Shown here: in pieces, positions 44,015 through 52,225 of the stretch | Position numbering within the stretch: the stretch's first letter is position 1 | Layout of the letters: each line of letters begins with the position of its first letter | Assembly (NCBI RefSeq): GCF_040718835.1 | Contig: NZ_JBFEFG010000267.1 | Location: 124,001-188,000, forward strand | DNA from: Bremerella sp. JC817 | GTDB lineage: Bacteria > Planctomycetota > Planctomycetia > Pirellulales > Pirellulaceae | Direction: 5' to 3' | Length of the DNA: 64,000 nucleotides | Translations under genes and position numbers: made by a program | The notes under the pieces: generated by a model | The model's database searches: none | Seen by the model: only the letters and a program-made list of their open reading frames with translations | Told to the model about the DNA's origin: nothing

Positions 44015-44731
44015 TTAGTCCTGCTCGTCAAACCGCGTCCAAACGCCTCGAATGCGACGTTCGTGTGGAACGTACGATGCCTTGTAACGCATGTGATCGT
44101 TCCCGGCGACATAGAAGCCGAGGTACAGATACTTCAGGCCCCAGGCCCGGCACGCTTCGATTTGCTTGAGCACCGAAAAGGTACCGATGCTAAGGTGAGC
44201 CAGCTTCGAATCGAAATAGCAATAGACGGCCGACATCGCTTCTTTACCGACATCGGCAATCGAAATCCCCACCAACTTATCTTGATGAAAGTAGCGGAAC
44301 TCGCGACTGTCGCAGCAAGTAATTCCCAGGAACTCTTTCAGGCTCTTGATATCGATCTCGCTACCAGGCTCACCAAGACCACGACCGACTTTGTGTTGGT
44401 TGTAGAGATTGAGCCTTTCCAAGTCGACCCGTGGCTCACCGATCTCGACCCGCAGATTCTCGTCCCCTTTTTTCAGCACGCGGCGATGGCGGCGGCGAGG
44501 CTGAAAATCGTCGACAGGAATGCGAATCGGTTCGCAAGCCGTGCAGTCGGGGCACTCGGTATGGTAGATAAAAATGCCCGAACGACGAACGCCTTCGGAA
44601 AGCACCAGGTCGAAGGCCTCAGGCTCGGAGCGGAAGTCGCTTAGATAAAACGGGAGCACAGCCAGCCGGTCAGGCAGGTAGGGACACGTCTCTTCGACGT
44701 CAATAAATTTTGCCCCATACTCTTCGCCCAT
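44015..44731 (-). CDS. bpt: Aspartate/glutamate leucyltransferase (Bpt, Ate1-family)
   Basis: Aminoacyl-tRNA-protein transferase that adds Leu (or Arg) to N-terminal Asp/Glu for the N-end rule, linking to ClpS-ClpAP. The 238-aa protein has the family Cys-rich N-terminal domain: E-T-C-P-Y-L near 14-19 and later E-C-P-D-C-T-A-C-E-P-I-R-I-P-V. The C-terminal GNAT-like half contains S-A-V-Y-C-Y-F-D and L-G-F-Y-V-A-G-N-D-H-M-R-Y-K-A. The reading extended upstream to 45058 runs through a terminator and was rejected. GAGGA precedes the ATG. Confidence 0.93.
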   Translation of the reverse strand: MGEEYGAKFIDVEETCPYLPDRLAVLPFYLSDFRSEPEAFDLVLSEGVRRSGIFIYHTECPDCTACEPIRIPVDDFQPRRRHRRVLKKGDENLRVEIGEPRVDLERLNLYNQHKVGRGLGEPGSEIDIKSLKEFLGITCCDSREFRYFHQDKLVGISIADVGKEAMSAVYCYFDSKLAHLSIGTFSVLKQIEACRAWGLKYLYLGFYVAGNDHMRYKASYVPHERRIRGVWTRFDEQD

Positions 44732-44921
44732 TGGGTCCTCATTGCCCAGGCTCCGCTGAATCGCGGCGACCGAAAACCAAGCTTGCCCCTGTCCACCCGA
44801 CAAGGATCGACGACTTAAACCGTATATCGTCTCTACATAATTGTAGGGCGTATTTCGGGCCAATCCTATTGCATTACGCCTCAAATCCAGTGCGGGCACC
44901 CTTCGACGTGGGAAGCCACAA

Positions 44922-44962
44922 AAAAAGAGCCCGCACAATCGGGATTGCGCAGGGCTCTTTTT
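44922..44962. terminator. Strong intrinsic terminator of the lipoprotein gene
   Basis: AAAAAGAGCCC-GC(A)CAATC / GATTG(C)GC-(A)GGGCTCTTTTT, a long stem with A/T-runs on both flanks, just downstream of the minus-strand gene ending at 45000. Confidence 0.85.
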
Positions 44963-44999
44963 ACAAAGCTGCCGAACAAGTTGTGGTCTGATTAACTGC

Positions 45000-45419
45000 C
45001 TACAACGCGATTTCAATGGGTTCTTTCGCGTTGGGCTCGATGGTAATCGGGATATCATTGCGTGAAGGCTTGCCCTTACGAGGACGATCCGGATTTTCTT
45101 GGAAATTGGGATCGTTATTCTTTTTCTTCTCGGCCTTTCCCTTCACGTGGCCGCCGAGCACGTTGACGCGATGCTCCCCTGGTACGGCCCCCATCTGACC
45201 GTTGGAGTAACGAAGCGTGAACTCTCCATCCTCGTTGGAGCGACCATACGAAGGAGCCCCCACCTGCTGTGGATAGAACTCCATCGTCGCTCCGACTAGC
45301 GGTTGGCCATCGACGGTAATTTTTCCGGAGACCGGCGCAAGGGCCGGGCCATCGTGGGCACCGCAACCGGCAAAACCGATTGCCGCGACAAGGACGAGGC
45401 AACTGGCGATTCGTTCCAT
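45000..45419 (-). CDS. Putative lipoprotein with carboxypeptidase-regulatory-like fold
   Basis: A 139-aa protein. The N-terminal hydrophobic segment ends in G-F-A-G-C, a lipobox with Cys near residue 19, so it is probably lipid-anchored in a membrane. The mature part starts V-S-G-K-I-T-V-D-G-Q-P-L-V-G-A-T, the transthyretin/carboxypeptidase-regulatory-like pattern, and carries a Lys-rich stretch (K-A-E-K-K-K-N-N). Such small lipoproteins are commonly encoded next to DUF1559 genes in planctomycetes; here it follows one by 56 nt. An ATG at 45443 would add 8 residues. Function unknown. Confidence 0.82.
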   Translation of the reverse strand: MERIASCLVLVAAIGFAGCGAHDGPALAPVSGKITVDGQPLVGATMEFYPQQVGAPSYGRSNEDGEFTLRYSNGQMGAVPGEHRVNVLGGHVKGKAEKKKNNDPNFQENPDRPRKGKPSRNDIPITIEPNAKEPIEIAL

Positions 45420-45475
45420 GGTTATTTTGAACTCCATATCCAACAGGAAGACAGAAATGACGCGCCTTTAGCGAA

Positions 45476-46504
45476 TTAATACTCGCCTAGGACGCGGCCA
45501 TCTTGTCGATTGGCGAGATCCATCAGGGTGTTGAATACGATATGTTCGCTAACAAACCGCACCGAGCCATCAGTCATTGTGAACATTGCTCCACCAGGAT
45601 GTGCGGAAACAAACGGCGTGTTGTGACGCGGACGGTTGTACATCAGCCCGACGCCGAATGGATTGTTGACGCCAGGAGCAACGACATTGATCCCAGCACG
45701 AATCGTGGAAACACCTTTCCAATAGCTTCGTGCCTCGGACTTCGATCCACCGCCACCGCCGCCGAACAAACCGGCATCGCTCAACCACGAACGATGATCG
45801 GCCTGTTGGATTTCGCCGTTACTATCGAGGTACCGGAAATAGTTCGATTGCTCGCCAATGGCTAGTGTGTTACTGGTGCCGTCGGCGACATGACGGAACG
45901 AACAGGTATCCCCGTTCACGTCGTCGACCGCAACAAAGATGCCGTTGTAGTCCTTGCGACCGCGGTATCCATTCCAGAAGGTTGGTGAAGAAGCGTTGTA
46001 GGCACCGCTCAGGCCGGTGTAGTCGGCAATTTGATATTCGGCCGTTGCGGGGGCACCCAGGTTCTGCGTTTCACTGGAAACCGCCTGGGTATGCATCGCA
46101 TCCATCGGGTTCGAAGGACAGCGGACCGATTCCATGTACAAGTTTTGGGTGATCTGCCAGTTTCGATCGAGCGAATCGGCCGCGAAATCGGTGTCGTCGT
46201 AGGTAATCTGACCGGCGGCAGCCCCTTGATCCATGAAGGCCAGAACACGAACCATCCAGCTGGCGGGCTTGCGGTTCGTCGGCGTTGGATAATGCGAGAT
46301 CGGGAAACAACCGTGCGTATCGTGGTAGTTGTGAATGGCCAGACCAAGCTGCTTCAAGTTGTTGGAGCACTGCATTCGCCGGGCAGCTTCGCGGGCCTGT
46401 TGGACAGCAGGTAAAAGCAACGCGATCAGCACGCCAATGATCGCAATCACCACCAGCAACTCGACCAGCGTGAAAGCCTTGGGACGACGATTGAAATGCG
46501 GCAT
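45476..46504 (-). CDS. DUF1559 domain protein with type IV pilin-like N-terminus
   Basis: A 342-aa protein with the prepilin-type leader (K-A-F-T-L-V-E-L-L-V-V-I-A-I-I-G near 9-24) and the segment R-M-Q-C-S-N-N-L-K-Q-L-G-L-A-I-H-N-Y-H typical of DUF1559, the most amplified planctomycete family. The C-terminal part has a histidine-containing H-P-G-G-A and the D-G-S-V-R-F motif, in line with the H-X9-DG motif described for the family. It probably forms pilin-like or surface structures. It starts a minus-strand unit with the downstream lipoprotein gene. Confidence 0.95.
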   Translation of the reverse strand: MPHFNRRPKAFTLVELLVVIAIIGVLIALLLPAVQQAREAARRMQCSNNLKQLGLAIHNYHDTHGCFPISHYPTPTNRKPASWMVRVLAFMDQGAAAGQITYDDTDFAADSLDRNWQITQNLYMESVRCPSNPMDAMHTQAVSSETQNLGAPATAEYQIADYTGLSGAYNASSPTFWNGYRGRKDYNGIFVAVDDVNGDTCSFRHVADGTSNTLAIGEQSNYFRYLDSNGEIQQADHRSWLSDAGLFGGGGGGSKSEARSYWKGVSTIRAGINVVAPGVNNPFGVGLMYNRPRHNTPFVSAHPGGAMFTMTDGSVRFVSEHIVFNTLMDLANRQDGRVLGEY

Positions 46505-46856
46505 AGTCTGACAACTCCGTTCTCGAAACAGAAAAGGACTGATAATTCCGGATAGCCCGATGATATCGGACGATATCTCGCGATTACAAGCAATTTCTGG
46601 TCCAAAAAGCGTAACCAGGAGGCCTCGAATGGGGCATCTTTAGATTTGCCGATAACCTTATCCCCCAACGCCGTCTGTCAGTCGTCGCAAGTCAAGGGAC
46701 AAAACAATTTAGGTAAAACCCAGTTTTGGACTTTGCGTTCAATAATTCTGAAAGAAGATTTCGCCCGAAATTGGCAAGAACAAACGATGCCCTTTAAAAC
46801 GACGGCGAGTGCCTGAGTGCCGGGCAGGGCTGGTGATGAATTCCGCAGCGATCGAG
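46505..46856. other. Intergenic region upstream of the DUF1559 gene
   Basis: The region is AT-richer than its flanks. It holds the inverted repeat GATAA-CC-TTATC (46651-46662) and two GATATC copies 10 nt apart (46562-46567, 46572-46577), possible operator sites. No gene was recognised. Confidence 0.45.
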
Positions 46857-46896
46857 ATAAAAAAAACGCCCGGCTGCAGTTAGACAGACGGGCGTT
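46857..46896 (-). terminator. Intrinsic terminator of dnaB
   Basis: AACGCCCG / CGGGCGTT stem with T8 on the minus strand, 19 nt after the dnaB stop. Confidence 0.85.
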
Positions 46897-46914
46897 GATG
46901 GATTGGCCATGTGG

Positions 46915-48411
46915 CTAGAAGCCACCTTCGCCTTGGTTGAACGCCGAGAAATCGTCGGGCTCGCGATCGAAGGCATTCTCGAATCGGGTGAAGTCTTTGA
47001 GCCAGGTCAATTTCACTTCGCCCACGGGGCCTGCACGCTGCTTACCGATGATAATTTCGGCCTGACCGGCGTGCTGCTCGCGTTCTTCGCCGTGGTGATA
47101 GTATTCTTCCCGGTGCACAAACATTACGACGTCGGCGTCCTGCTCGATAGCGCCTGATTCACGCAAGTGGCTCAGCTTCGGCTTATTGTCTTTCGACGCT
47201 TCCGCCTGGCGATTGAGCTGTGCCAGACAAAGGATCGGCACGTTCATTTCGCGAGCCAAACCCTTCAAACGTCGCGCGATTTTGGCGACCTGTTCCTGAC
47301 GCGGATCGTCGGCATTGTCAGGTTCGATCAGCTGCAAATAGTCGATCACGATCAAGCCGAGACGGCGTTCGCTACGAATGATTCGCCGGGCTGAGGCCGC
47401 GATTTCTGCCACCGTTCGGCTCGGCGAGTCGTCCACAAACAAAGGCGCTTCACCCACCAGTGAAGACTTTTCGATCAAACGAGCACGGTCTTCGTGACTG
47501 AGGGTACCGTTACGAAGTCGATGACCGTTGACGCGAGCCACGCTACAAAGCAAACGATCGCAAAGTTCGACCGAACCCATTTCGAGACTGACGAACAGCA
47601 CCGGCACTTTGTCGTGCACGGCGATGTTTTCGGCGATGTTCATGGCGAAGGCCGTTTTACCCATCGCCGGTCGAGCCGCCAGAATTAGAAGCTGACTGCC
47701 ATGAAACCCGCTGGTCATTTCGTCCAGGTCGGCAAATCCGGTGAGCACGCCATCTTCATTGGCCTCACCCCGCAATCGCGCATCGATGCGTTCCATCGCC
47801 TCGGTGACGATTTCTCGCATGCTGGCCATGCTGCGACTGTCGCGACCGTCGAGAATCGAGAAGATTTTCTGTTCCGCACGACCAATCAGTTCTTCCGGCT
47901 TGCCTGCTTCCTGGTAGGCATCTTGCAGAATATCGGTCGCAGCAATGATCAGGTTCCGACTGGTTGCCTTCTTACGAACGATCTCGGCGTAACTGGCAGC
48001 ATGGGCGGCATGCGGAACACTTCGTGCCACTTTGGCCAGGTAAGCCGCACCGCCAACGAACTCCCAGTCACCAGCGTCGCGCAGATGTTCGCTGAGCAGC
48101 GTGACGTCGATCTTCCGACCACTGTTATGCAGATCGATCATGTGCTCGAAGAGCTTCTTATTCGCGTCGTCGTAGAAGTCTTCCGGACGCAGAATCAGAA
48201 TCACGTCGTCGAGGCAGTCGGGCAGAAGAATGATACTGCCCAAGACACACTGCTCGGCCTCGATGCTACACGGCGGTTGCTTATCGAGAATGTTCGTGGT
48301 GACTTCTTCTCGATCGTCGAACCGACGCTTCTTGGATTTATTGCCGCCAGTGGCCAAAGGGTATGCTCCGTCGATTAATTTGCGAGAAGGTTGACGAGTC
48401 GCGATTACCAT
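46915..48411 (-). CDS. dnaB: Replicative DNA helicase DnaB
   Basis: Hexameric 5'-3' helicase at the replication fork, 498 aa. The N-terminal domain (about 45-150) begins P-P-C-S-I-E-A-E-Q-C-V-L-G-S. The RecA-like C-terminal domain has Walker A A-R-P-A-M-G-K-T, Walker B L-I-V-I-D-Y-L-Q, the switch Q in C-L-A-Q-L-N-R-Q, the S-H-L-R-E-S-G-A-I-E-Q-D-A-D motif and the final K-Q-R-A-G-P-V-G arginine-finger region. About 40 extra residues precede the usual N-terminus (basic, Lys/Arg-rich). It lies downstream of rplI, as in many bacteria. Confidence 0.96.
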   Translation of the reverse strand: MVIATRQPSRKLIDGAYPLATGGNKSKKRRFDDREEVTTNILDKQPPCSIEAEQCVLGSIILLPDCLDDVILILRPEDFYDDANKKLFEHMIDLHNSGRKIDVTLLSEHLRDAGDWEFVGGAAYLAKVARSVPHAAHAASYAEIVRKKATSRNLIIAATDILQDAYQEAGKPEELIGRAEQKIFSILDGRDSRSMASMREIVTEAMERIDARLRGEANEDGVLTGFADLDEMTSGFHGSQLLILAARPAMGKTAFAMNIAENIAVHDKVPVLFVSLEMGSVELCDRLLCSVARVNGHRLRNGTLSHEDRARLIEKSSLVGEAPLFVDDSPSRTVAEIAASARRIIRSERRLGLIVIDYLQLIEPDNADDPRQEQVAKIARRLKGLAREMNVPILCLAQLNRQAEASKDNKPKLSHLRESGAIEQDADVVMFVHREEYYHHGEEREQHAGQAEIIIGKQRAGPVGEVKLTWLKDFTRFENAFDREPDDFSAFNQGEGGF

Positions 48412-48766
48412 CGTACCGCACCGGGCGAGCCTTCCCAGTCACTCGCCAGATATCGCGGCCAAAAGGTGCGGAAATCACAAGATAGCCAAGTCCAGCTACA
48501 AAAAAACTCCTCGGGGAGGCCGAGGAGTTTTTATCGATGTCCGCGGGGGATATGTCTTCAGGTCGGCTCTGGATCGAAAGAGCAGACCGAGCTCCGTCAC
48601 CGGCGGAAAAAAAAGGGAGTGCGACTTACTAAGACCAACAAGCCTCGAGCCAAGGAAGGTAGGCTCAAGAGGCATGTCGTAGCGTGCTATACGTTCCCGA
48701 ACGGATCGGTCGTGGAGGCACGATTAACTCAGTGCGTGAAACGCACAGAGACCTCAGGGGCAGAAC
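48412..48766. other. Intergenic region dnaB-rplI with three strong hairpins and a terminator
   Basis: Besides the terminator at 48500-48533, the stretch 48534-48766 holds several clear hairpins. One is GCCTC-GAGCC / GGCTC-AA-GAGGC at 48642-48673. CGTTC-CC-GAACG lies at 48692-48703, and GTGCG-TGAAA-CGCAC at 48732-48746. It also has an eight-A run (48607-48614). No coding region is convincing: a 149-codon frame across it overlaps rplI antisense. This may be a structured 3' UTR of the rpsF-ssb-rplI mRNA or an unrecognised RNA. Confidence 0.45.
48500..48533. terminator. Intrinsic terminator of the rplY-pth-rpsF-ssb-rplI unit
   Basis: AAAAACTCCTCG / CGAGGAGTTTTT, 12-bp perfect stem with A/T tracts both sides, 234 nt after the rplI stop. 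Confidence 0.85.
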
Positions 48767-49291
48767 TTAATCGCCCGAGACGGTCGGAACAACCCAAACC
48801 TTCAATTCCGATTCGATTTCGGCATGAAGGTGAATCTTGACGGTATACAAACCGAGTTCCTTCAGCGGACCCTGCAGGCGAACCTGATCTGGGGTGATGG
48901 TGAAGTTCTGTTCTTTCAACGCGTGAACGATTTCAACCTGACCGACACTGCCGTACAGGTGACCTTCGTCATTGGCATTAGCTTCGATGGTAACGCTCTG
49001 GCGGTTGAGCAGATCGGCGATCGCACGCAGACCAGCCAAACGCGACTTCTCAATCTCGGCCAGTTTCGCCTTGTGCTTATCAACCATCCGCTTGTGATGG
49101 GTGGTGGCGACGGTGGCGAGGCCCTGCGGAATCAGGTAGTTGTTGGCGTATCCAGGACGGACTTCGACAACATCACCTGGCTTGCCGAGGTGATCGACCG
49201 ATTGAATCAACAGCAGTTCGATACCGCCGTGCTTACCTTTCGGCAAACGCTTCCAGGGACGTGCTAGGTGCTTTTCAGATCGAGTTGGCAT
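48767..49291 (-). CDS. rplI: Large ribosomal subunit protein bL9
   Basis: 174 aa. After a basic N-terminal extension of about 22 residues, the bL9 N-domain is clear: V-D-H-L-G-K-P-G-D-V-V-E-V-R-P-G-Y-A-N-N-Y-L-I-P. The connecting helix (K-A-K-L-A-E-I-E-K) and C-domain (L-Y-G-S-V-G, then V-K-I-H-L-H-A-E-I) follow. The extension could mean the true start lies downstream, but no good internal start codon fits; extensions of this kind are seen in planctomycetes. rpsR is absent from its normal place next to this gene. Confidence 0.94.
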   Translation of the reverse strand: MPTRSEKHLARPWKRLPKGKHGGIELLLIQSVDHLGKPGDVVEVRPGYANNYLIPQGLATVATTHHKRMVDKHKAKLAEIEKSRLAGLRAIADLLNRQSVTIEANANDEGHLYGSVGQVEIVHALKEQNFTITPDQVRLQGPLKELGLYTVKIHLHAEIESELKVWVVPTVSGD

Positions 49292-49379
49292 GGTGTTGCT
49301 ATTTCCAGTAATTGCCAGTGGTTTGGCGATCGTTTCTTACTTCGGGGGTGACGTCGACGTTTGTGTCGACCGCCAGCCA

Positions 49380-49892
49380 CTAAAATGGGATGTCGTCGTC
49401 AGCACCTTGTTGGGACCCAGGTCCGCCGAAGCTGCCGTCGTCGTAGGAGTCGTAATCGTTGGCCGGTGCCTGGTTGTAACCACCGCCGCCGCCTCCTTGA
49501 GGCTGCGACTGACGCTGAGGTCGCGAAGGGCCACGGCTTGGTCCGCCGCCGCCTTGTCCTTCACGTCCACCCAGCATCTGCATCTTTTCACCAACGACAC
49601 GGAGCTTGGACCGCTTTTGGCCGTCCGTTTCCCACGTATCGAGCTTGAGTCGTCCCTCAATCAGAACGGACGAACCCTTGCTCAGGTATTCACTGGCGAT
49701 TTCCGCGGTGCGGCCCCAGAGGGTGACATCCACGAAGGTCGTTTCATCGACCCATTCGCCCGATTGAGTCTTTCGTCGATCATTGACCGCCAGGCCCAGC
49801 TCAGTGACGGCCGTTCCGCCCCCGGAGACATATCGTAAATCGATGTCCCGTGTCAGGTTCCCGACCAGAATAACTCGGTTGAAACTTGCCAT
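49380..49892 (-). CDS. ssb: Single-stranded DNA-binding protein
   Basis: 170 aa. The OB-fold (about 1-110) opens [16 protein letters not shown], with W-x-T-x-x-x-x-K conserved aromatic/basic sites. A Gly/Gln/Ser-rich flexible linker (about 112-160) follows. The acidic C-terminal tip is D-D-D-I-P-F, which recruits replication and repair proteins. Placed between rpsF and rplI as in most bacteria. Confidence 0.96.
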   Translation of the reverse strand: MASFNRVILVGNLTRDIDLRYVSGGGTAVTELGLAVNDRRKTQSGEWVDETTFVDVTLWGRTAEIASEYLSKGSSVLIEGRLKLDTWETDGQKRSKLRVVGEKMQMLGGREGQGGGGPSRGPSRPQRQSQPQGGGGGGYNQAPANDYDSYDDGSFGGPGSQQGADDDIPF

Positions 49893-49958
49893 CGTGACGC
49901 TCCTACAGGGCTAGATCGAAATCGACTGGTTAATTGCTGACGCAAGTCGGTGCAGAAG

Positions 49959-50384
49959 TTACTCTGCAGCTTCGACTGGTTCTTCTTCCGACGATTCTTC
50001 TTCGTCCGAGTCGTCCGATCCGCTGTCGTCCGAGTCTTCGTCGCCAGCGAACTCATGCCCTTCGGCGTGAGCGATCAGCATATCGACCAGACGTGGATCT
50101 TGCTTGATGAAGAGGAACCGCAGCATGTCATCATTGATGTTACATGCGTAGTTCAACTCGTCCATCTTCAGGCTGTCCAGGCGGAAGTAGGTCAGCCAGT
50201 AAGTGCCACGACGTTGCCCGTTGATCGGGTACGCCAGGCGCTGTTCGGCCCACATACGGCTAACCAGGATTTCGCCACCCAGCTTTTCAACCAGGGCGTT
50301 GATTTTACCGGAGACCCCACTGGGATCCTTTCCATACCGGTTGGAGTCCAGAATGAACATCCCCTCGTAAACGTAAGCCGCCAA
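49959..50384 (-). CDS. rpsF: Small ribosomal subunit protein bS6 with long genome-encoded acidic tail
   Basis: 141 aa. The bS6 core (about 1-105) shows Y-E-G-M-F-I-L-D, G-G-E-I-L-V-S-R-M-W-A-E-Q-R-L-A-Y-P-I and G-T-Y-W-L-T-Y-F. The last 30 or so residues are almost pure Asp/Glu/Ser (from D-E-D-S-D-D to E-E-E-P-V-E-A-A-E). In E. coli RimK adds glutamates to the bS6 C-terminus after translation; here an acidic tail is encoded. Next genes are ssb and rplI. Confidence 0.94.
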   Translation of the reverse strand: MAAYVYEGMFILDSNRYGKDPSGVSGKINALVEKLGGEILVSRMWAEQRLAYPINGQRRGTYWLTYFRLDSLKMDELNYACNINDDMLRFLFIKQDPRLVDMLIAHAEGHEFAGDEDSDDSGSDDSDEEESSEEEPVEAAE

Positions 50385-50480
50385 GGTTTCTACTCCTCGA
50401 ATGTCGACGTCAAAATGGTCGGTGGGTGGCAGTCGCCGCTTTGCTGGGGCATGCGACCAACCACGTTGGTAATTGAATTG

Positions 50481-51044
50481 CTATCCGTTGTAGTGATTCA
50501 TCGTGTGCGTGATTCCCTGGGTAACCCAGTCTTCGACCGCCGAAGCGGCACGTTCCACGCACAAATCGATTTCCGGCTTTTCGACCTTCGCAAAGCTGCT
50601 CAGGACATAGCCGGCAACGTCGGCTCCTTCTCGTGGTGGCCCGATTCCGACGCGAAGCCGGGGCACCTCATCCGAGCCGAGTTTTTGAATCACATCGGCC
50701 AGTCCGTTTTGTCCGCCTGCCGATCCCTTTCCTTTGAGCCGTAATTTGGCCAGAGGAAGATTAAAATCATCGCAGACAATCAAAACGTCTTCCAGCGTCA
50801 ATTTATAAAAATCGAACGCAGGACGAACGCTGTTTCCACTTTTATTCATAAAGGTGTGGGGCCAGAGAAGGAAAAGCTTCTCGCCGCCGACACCTATTTC
50901 AGTTAACTGACCGTTGAACTTGGCTTTGGGAACCGGAGCACTGTGCCGCTTGGCAAGTGTGTCCAGCACGTCGAACCCGACGTTATGCCGTGTTCCGTCG
51001 TACTTGCTTCCTGGATTTCCGAGCCCGACGACGAGTTTCATCAC
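50481..51044 (-). CDS. pth: Peptidyl-tRNA hydrolase
   Basis: 187 aa, the family length. The motif V-G-L-G-N-P-G-S-K-Y-D-G-T-R-H-N-V-G-F contains the catalytic His (T-R-H-N). F-M-N-K-S-G and V-C-D-D-F-N-L-P carry the other active-site residues (Asn and Asp). It releases tRNA from dropped peptidyl-tRNA. It lies 38 nt after rplY in the same transcript. Confidence 0.96.
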   Translation of the reverse strand: MMKLVVGLGNPGSKYDGTRHNVGFDVLDTLAKRHSAPVPKAKFNGQLTEIGVGGEKLFLLWPHTFMNKSGNSVRPAFDFYKLTLEDVLIVCDDFNLPLAKLRLKGKGSAGGQNGLADVIQKLGSDEVPRLRVGIGPPREGADVAGYVLSSFAKVEKPEIDLCVERAASAVEDWVTQGITHTMNHYNG

Positions 51045-51082
51045 ATCCAGTCAATCAGCACAACCGCGGCGACCAAACCGAC

Positions 51083-51364
51083 TTAGTTACCTGGTCGGAA
51101 AAAGTCGACGTGCAGCACTTCGACACCGAAAGTGTCCCACTGGACCTCTCGCATGACGACGCTTTCGGAAACGTCTCCTTCCAGGGTGATGTTCTTCACG
51201 CCGTGGCGAACAATTGCATCGAACTGTTCGGCACAAAGCGCCAAGTGAATCACGTCCTGGCCCGCACCATAAAGCACCGCAGGAATTTGTCCTTCGCGGC
51301 GGAGGTTACGGTTGGCGAGCTTGCCGGTCTTTTCTCGCTTCGTGGCTTTGAGTGTTTCGGCCAT
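51083..51364 (-). CDS. rplY: Large ribosomal subunit protein bL25, short form
   Basis: 93 aa, N-terminal-type domain only: E-K-T-G-K-L-A-N-R-N-L-R-R-E-G-Q-I-P-A-V-L-Y-G and V-L-H-V-D-F-F. Many bacteria have a two-domain CTC form near 200 aa; here the stop follows D-F-F-R-P-G-N directly, giving the short E. coli-like size. It binds 5S rRNA. It starts the rplY-pth-rpsF-ssb-rplI unit. Confidence 0.9.
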   Translation of the reverse strand: MAETLKATKREKTGKLANRNLRREGQIPAVLYGAGQDVIHLALCAEQFDAIVRHGVKNITLEGDVSESVVMREVQWDTFGVEVLHVDFFRPGN

Positions 51365-51838
51365 GAAAACTAGTTCCGCAGTCAGTAAGTGTTGTCTTGG
51401 GACGACCGGGCAAAATCTGCTTTAGGTCGGTTCGTATTTATCGATAGCAGACCAGCCAAAGAGCAAATGCTCCCTGACGACCAGCTTCGTAATTTTGGAA
51501 ACTGGTTATTTTGCCAAAGTCTTCGCCGTTGACAAGTCCAAACCAAGGCTCTGGCGTGATTTCGTGTCAAGCGGAATTCAACGAGGGCGAAAATGCTCAG
51601 GGAATTCGGGAGAACTTCGCTCGAGCAGTTTTCCGCAATTTTCGAGCAGCGAGTCACCCTAAGCCCAAACAAGGCTACGATTTATTCGTATTCCCTTTGT
51701 GATCGACATAACCTGCCCGGTAGTCGCTCCATCGCACTAGCTGCGAACTTTGCGGGGGATTGCTAATCCTCATTCTTTAAGAACAATTGAGCAGAATGTC
51801 CTTTCTTGTCTCTTGGAATCCCTGAATTTTCAAAGCTC
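51365..51838. other. 474-nt control region between rplY and groES-like gene
   Basis: A possible minus-strand rplY promoter is TTGTCA (51535-51530), 17 nt, AAAATA (51512-51507). A TTGACA on the plus strand (51529-51534) overlaps the same bases. An inverted repeat GAAAATGCTC / GAGCA-G-TTTTC spans about 51588-51633, and CGAGCAG is repeated at 51622 and 51643. No CIRCE element and no tRNA was found. Confidence 0.4.
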
Positions 51839-52186
51839 ATGGCAAAATCGACCCGCAGCAAAGCGATTGAATATGTCGAACCGATCGGTGCCCGTGTCCT
51901 CGTCCGCAAGGACGAACCGAAACGGACCACCAAAGGGGGCATTGCGCTGCCGGATCAGGCCGAGATCCCAACGATCACCGGTCGAATCGTGGCGATTTCC
52001 GCCCAGATCGAAAACAACGAAGACTTCCCACTTCGTCAGTACGACAAGATCTTGTTCCACCCCAAGGACGCGATCCCGGTCGATTTCGAGACCGACAACC
52101 AGTTGTTCGTGGTCCCTGTCGACGATGTCGTCGCTGTGTTCCGCCGCGAAACGGGTACCACCAAAAAGAGTAAGTCGGAAGACTAA
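51839..52186 (+). CDS. groES: GroES-like co-chaperonin, no adjacent groEL
   Basis: 115 aa with a Cpn10 fold: I-G-A-R-V-L-V-R-K-D-E, the mobile loop R-T-T-K-G-G-I-A-L-P-D, G-R-I-V-A-I-S and the C-terminal V-V-P-V-D-D-V-V-A-V. The mobile loop and D-K-I-L-F segment match GroES. The middle (N-N-E-D-F-P-L-R-Q-Y) and a Lys-rich tail (T-K-K-S-K-S-E-D) are divergent. It is inserted antisense between the prs and rplY units with no GroEL next to it, so its chaperonin partner is unlinked. Start at the M-A-K-S-T-R ATG. Confidence 0.82.
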   Translation: MAKSTRSKAIEYVEPIGARVLVRKDEPKRTTKGGIALPDQAEIPTITGRIVAISAQIENNEDFPLRQYDKILFHPKDAIPVDFETDNQLFVVPVDDVVAVFRRETGTTKKSKSED

Positions 52187-52225
52187 GCCCTTCCAGGTAC
52201 ACACCTTCCGTGCTGGCAACGGCTT

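Noticed and set aside
43850..44644. 264-codon plus-strand frame opposite Bpt
   Set aside because: Antisense to a well supported Bpt gene.
45000..46504. DUF1559 gene plus lipoprotein as an unusual pair
   Set aside because: This pairing is very common in planctomycetes, so it is ordinary here.
48600..48760. Possible 5S rRNA or SRP RNA because of GTGAAACGC and AAGGAAGG strings
   Set aside because: The surrounding conserved blocks of 5S and 4.5S RNA are missing.
48391..48840. 149-codon plus-strand frame across the dnaB-rplI gap
   Set aside because: It runs antisense to rplI and over the terminator; basic low-complexity sequence with no family. Some of it has an AAGGGA-GTG start, but the hairpins explain the region better.
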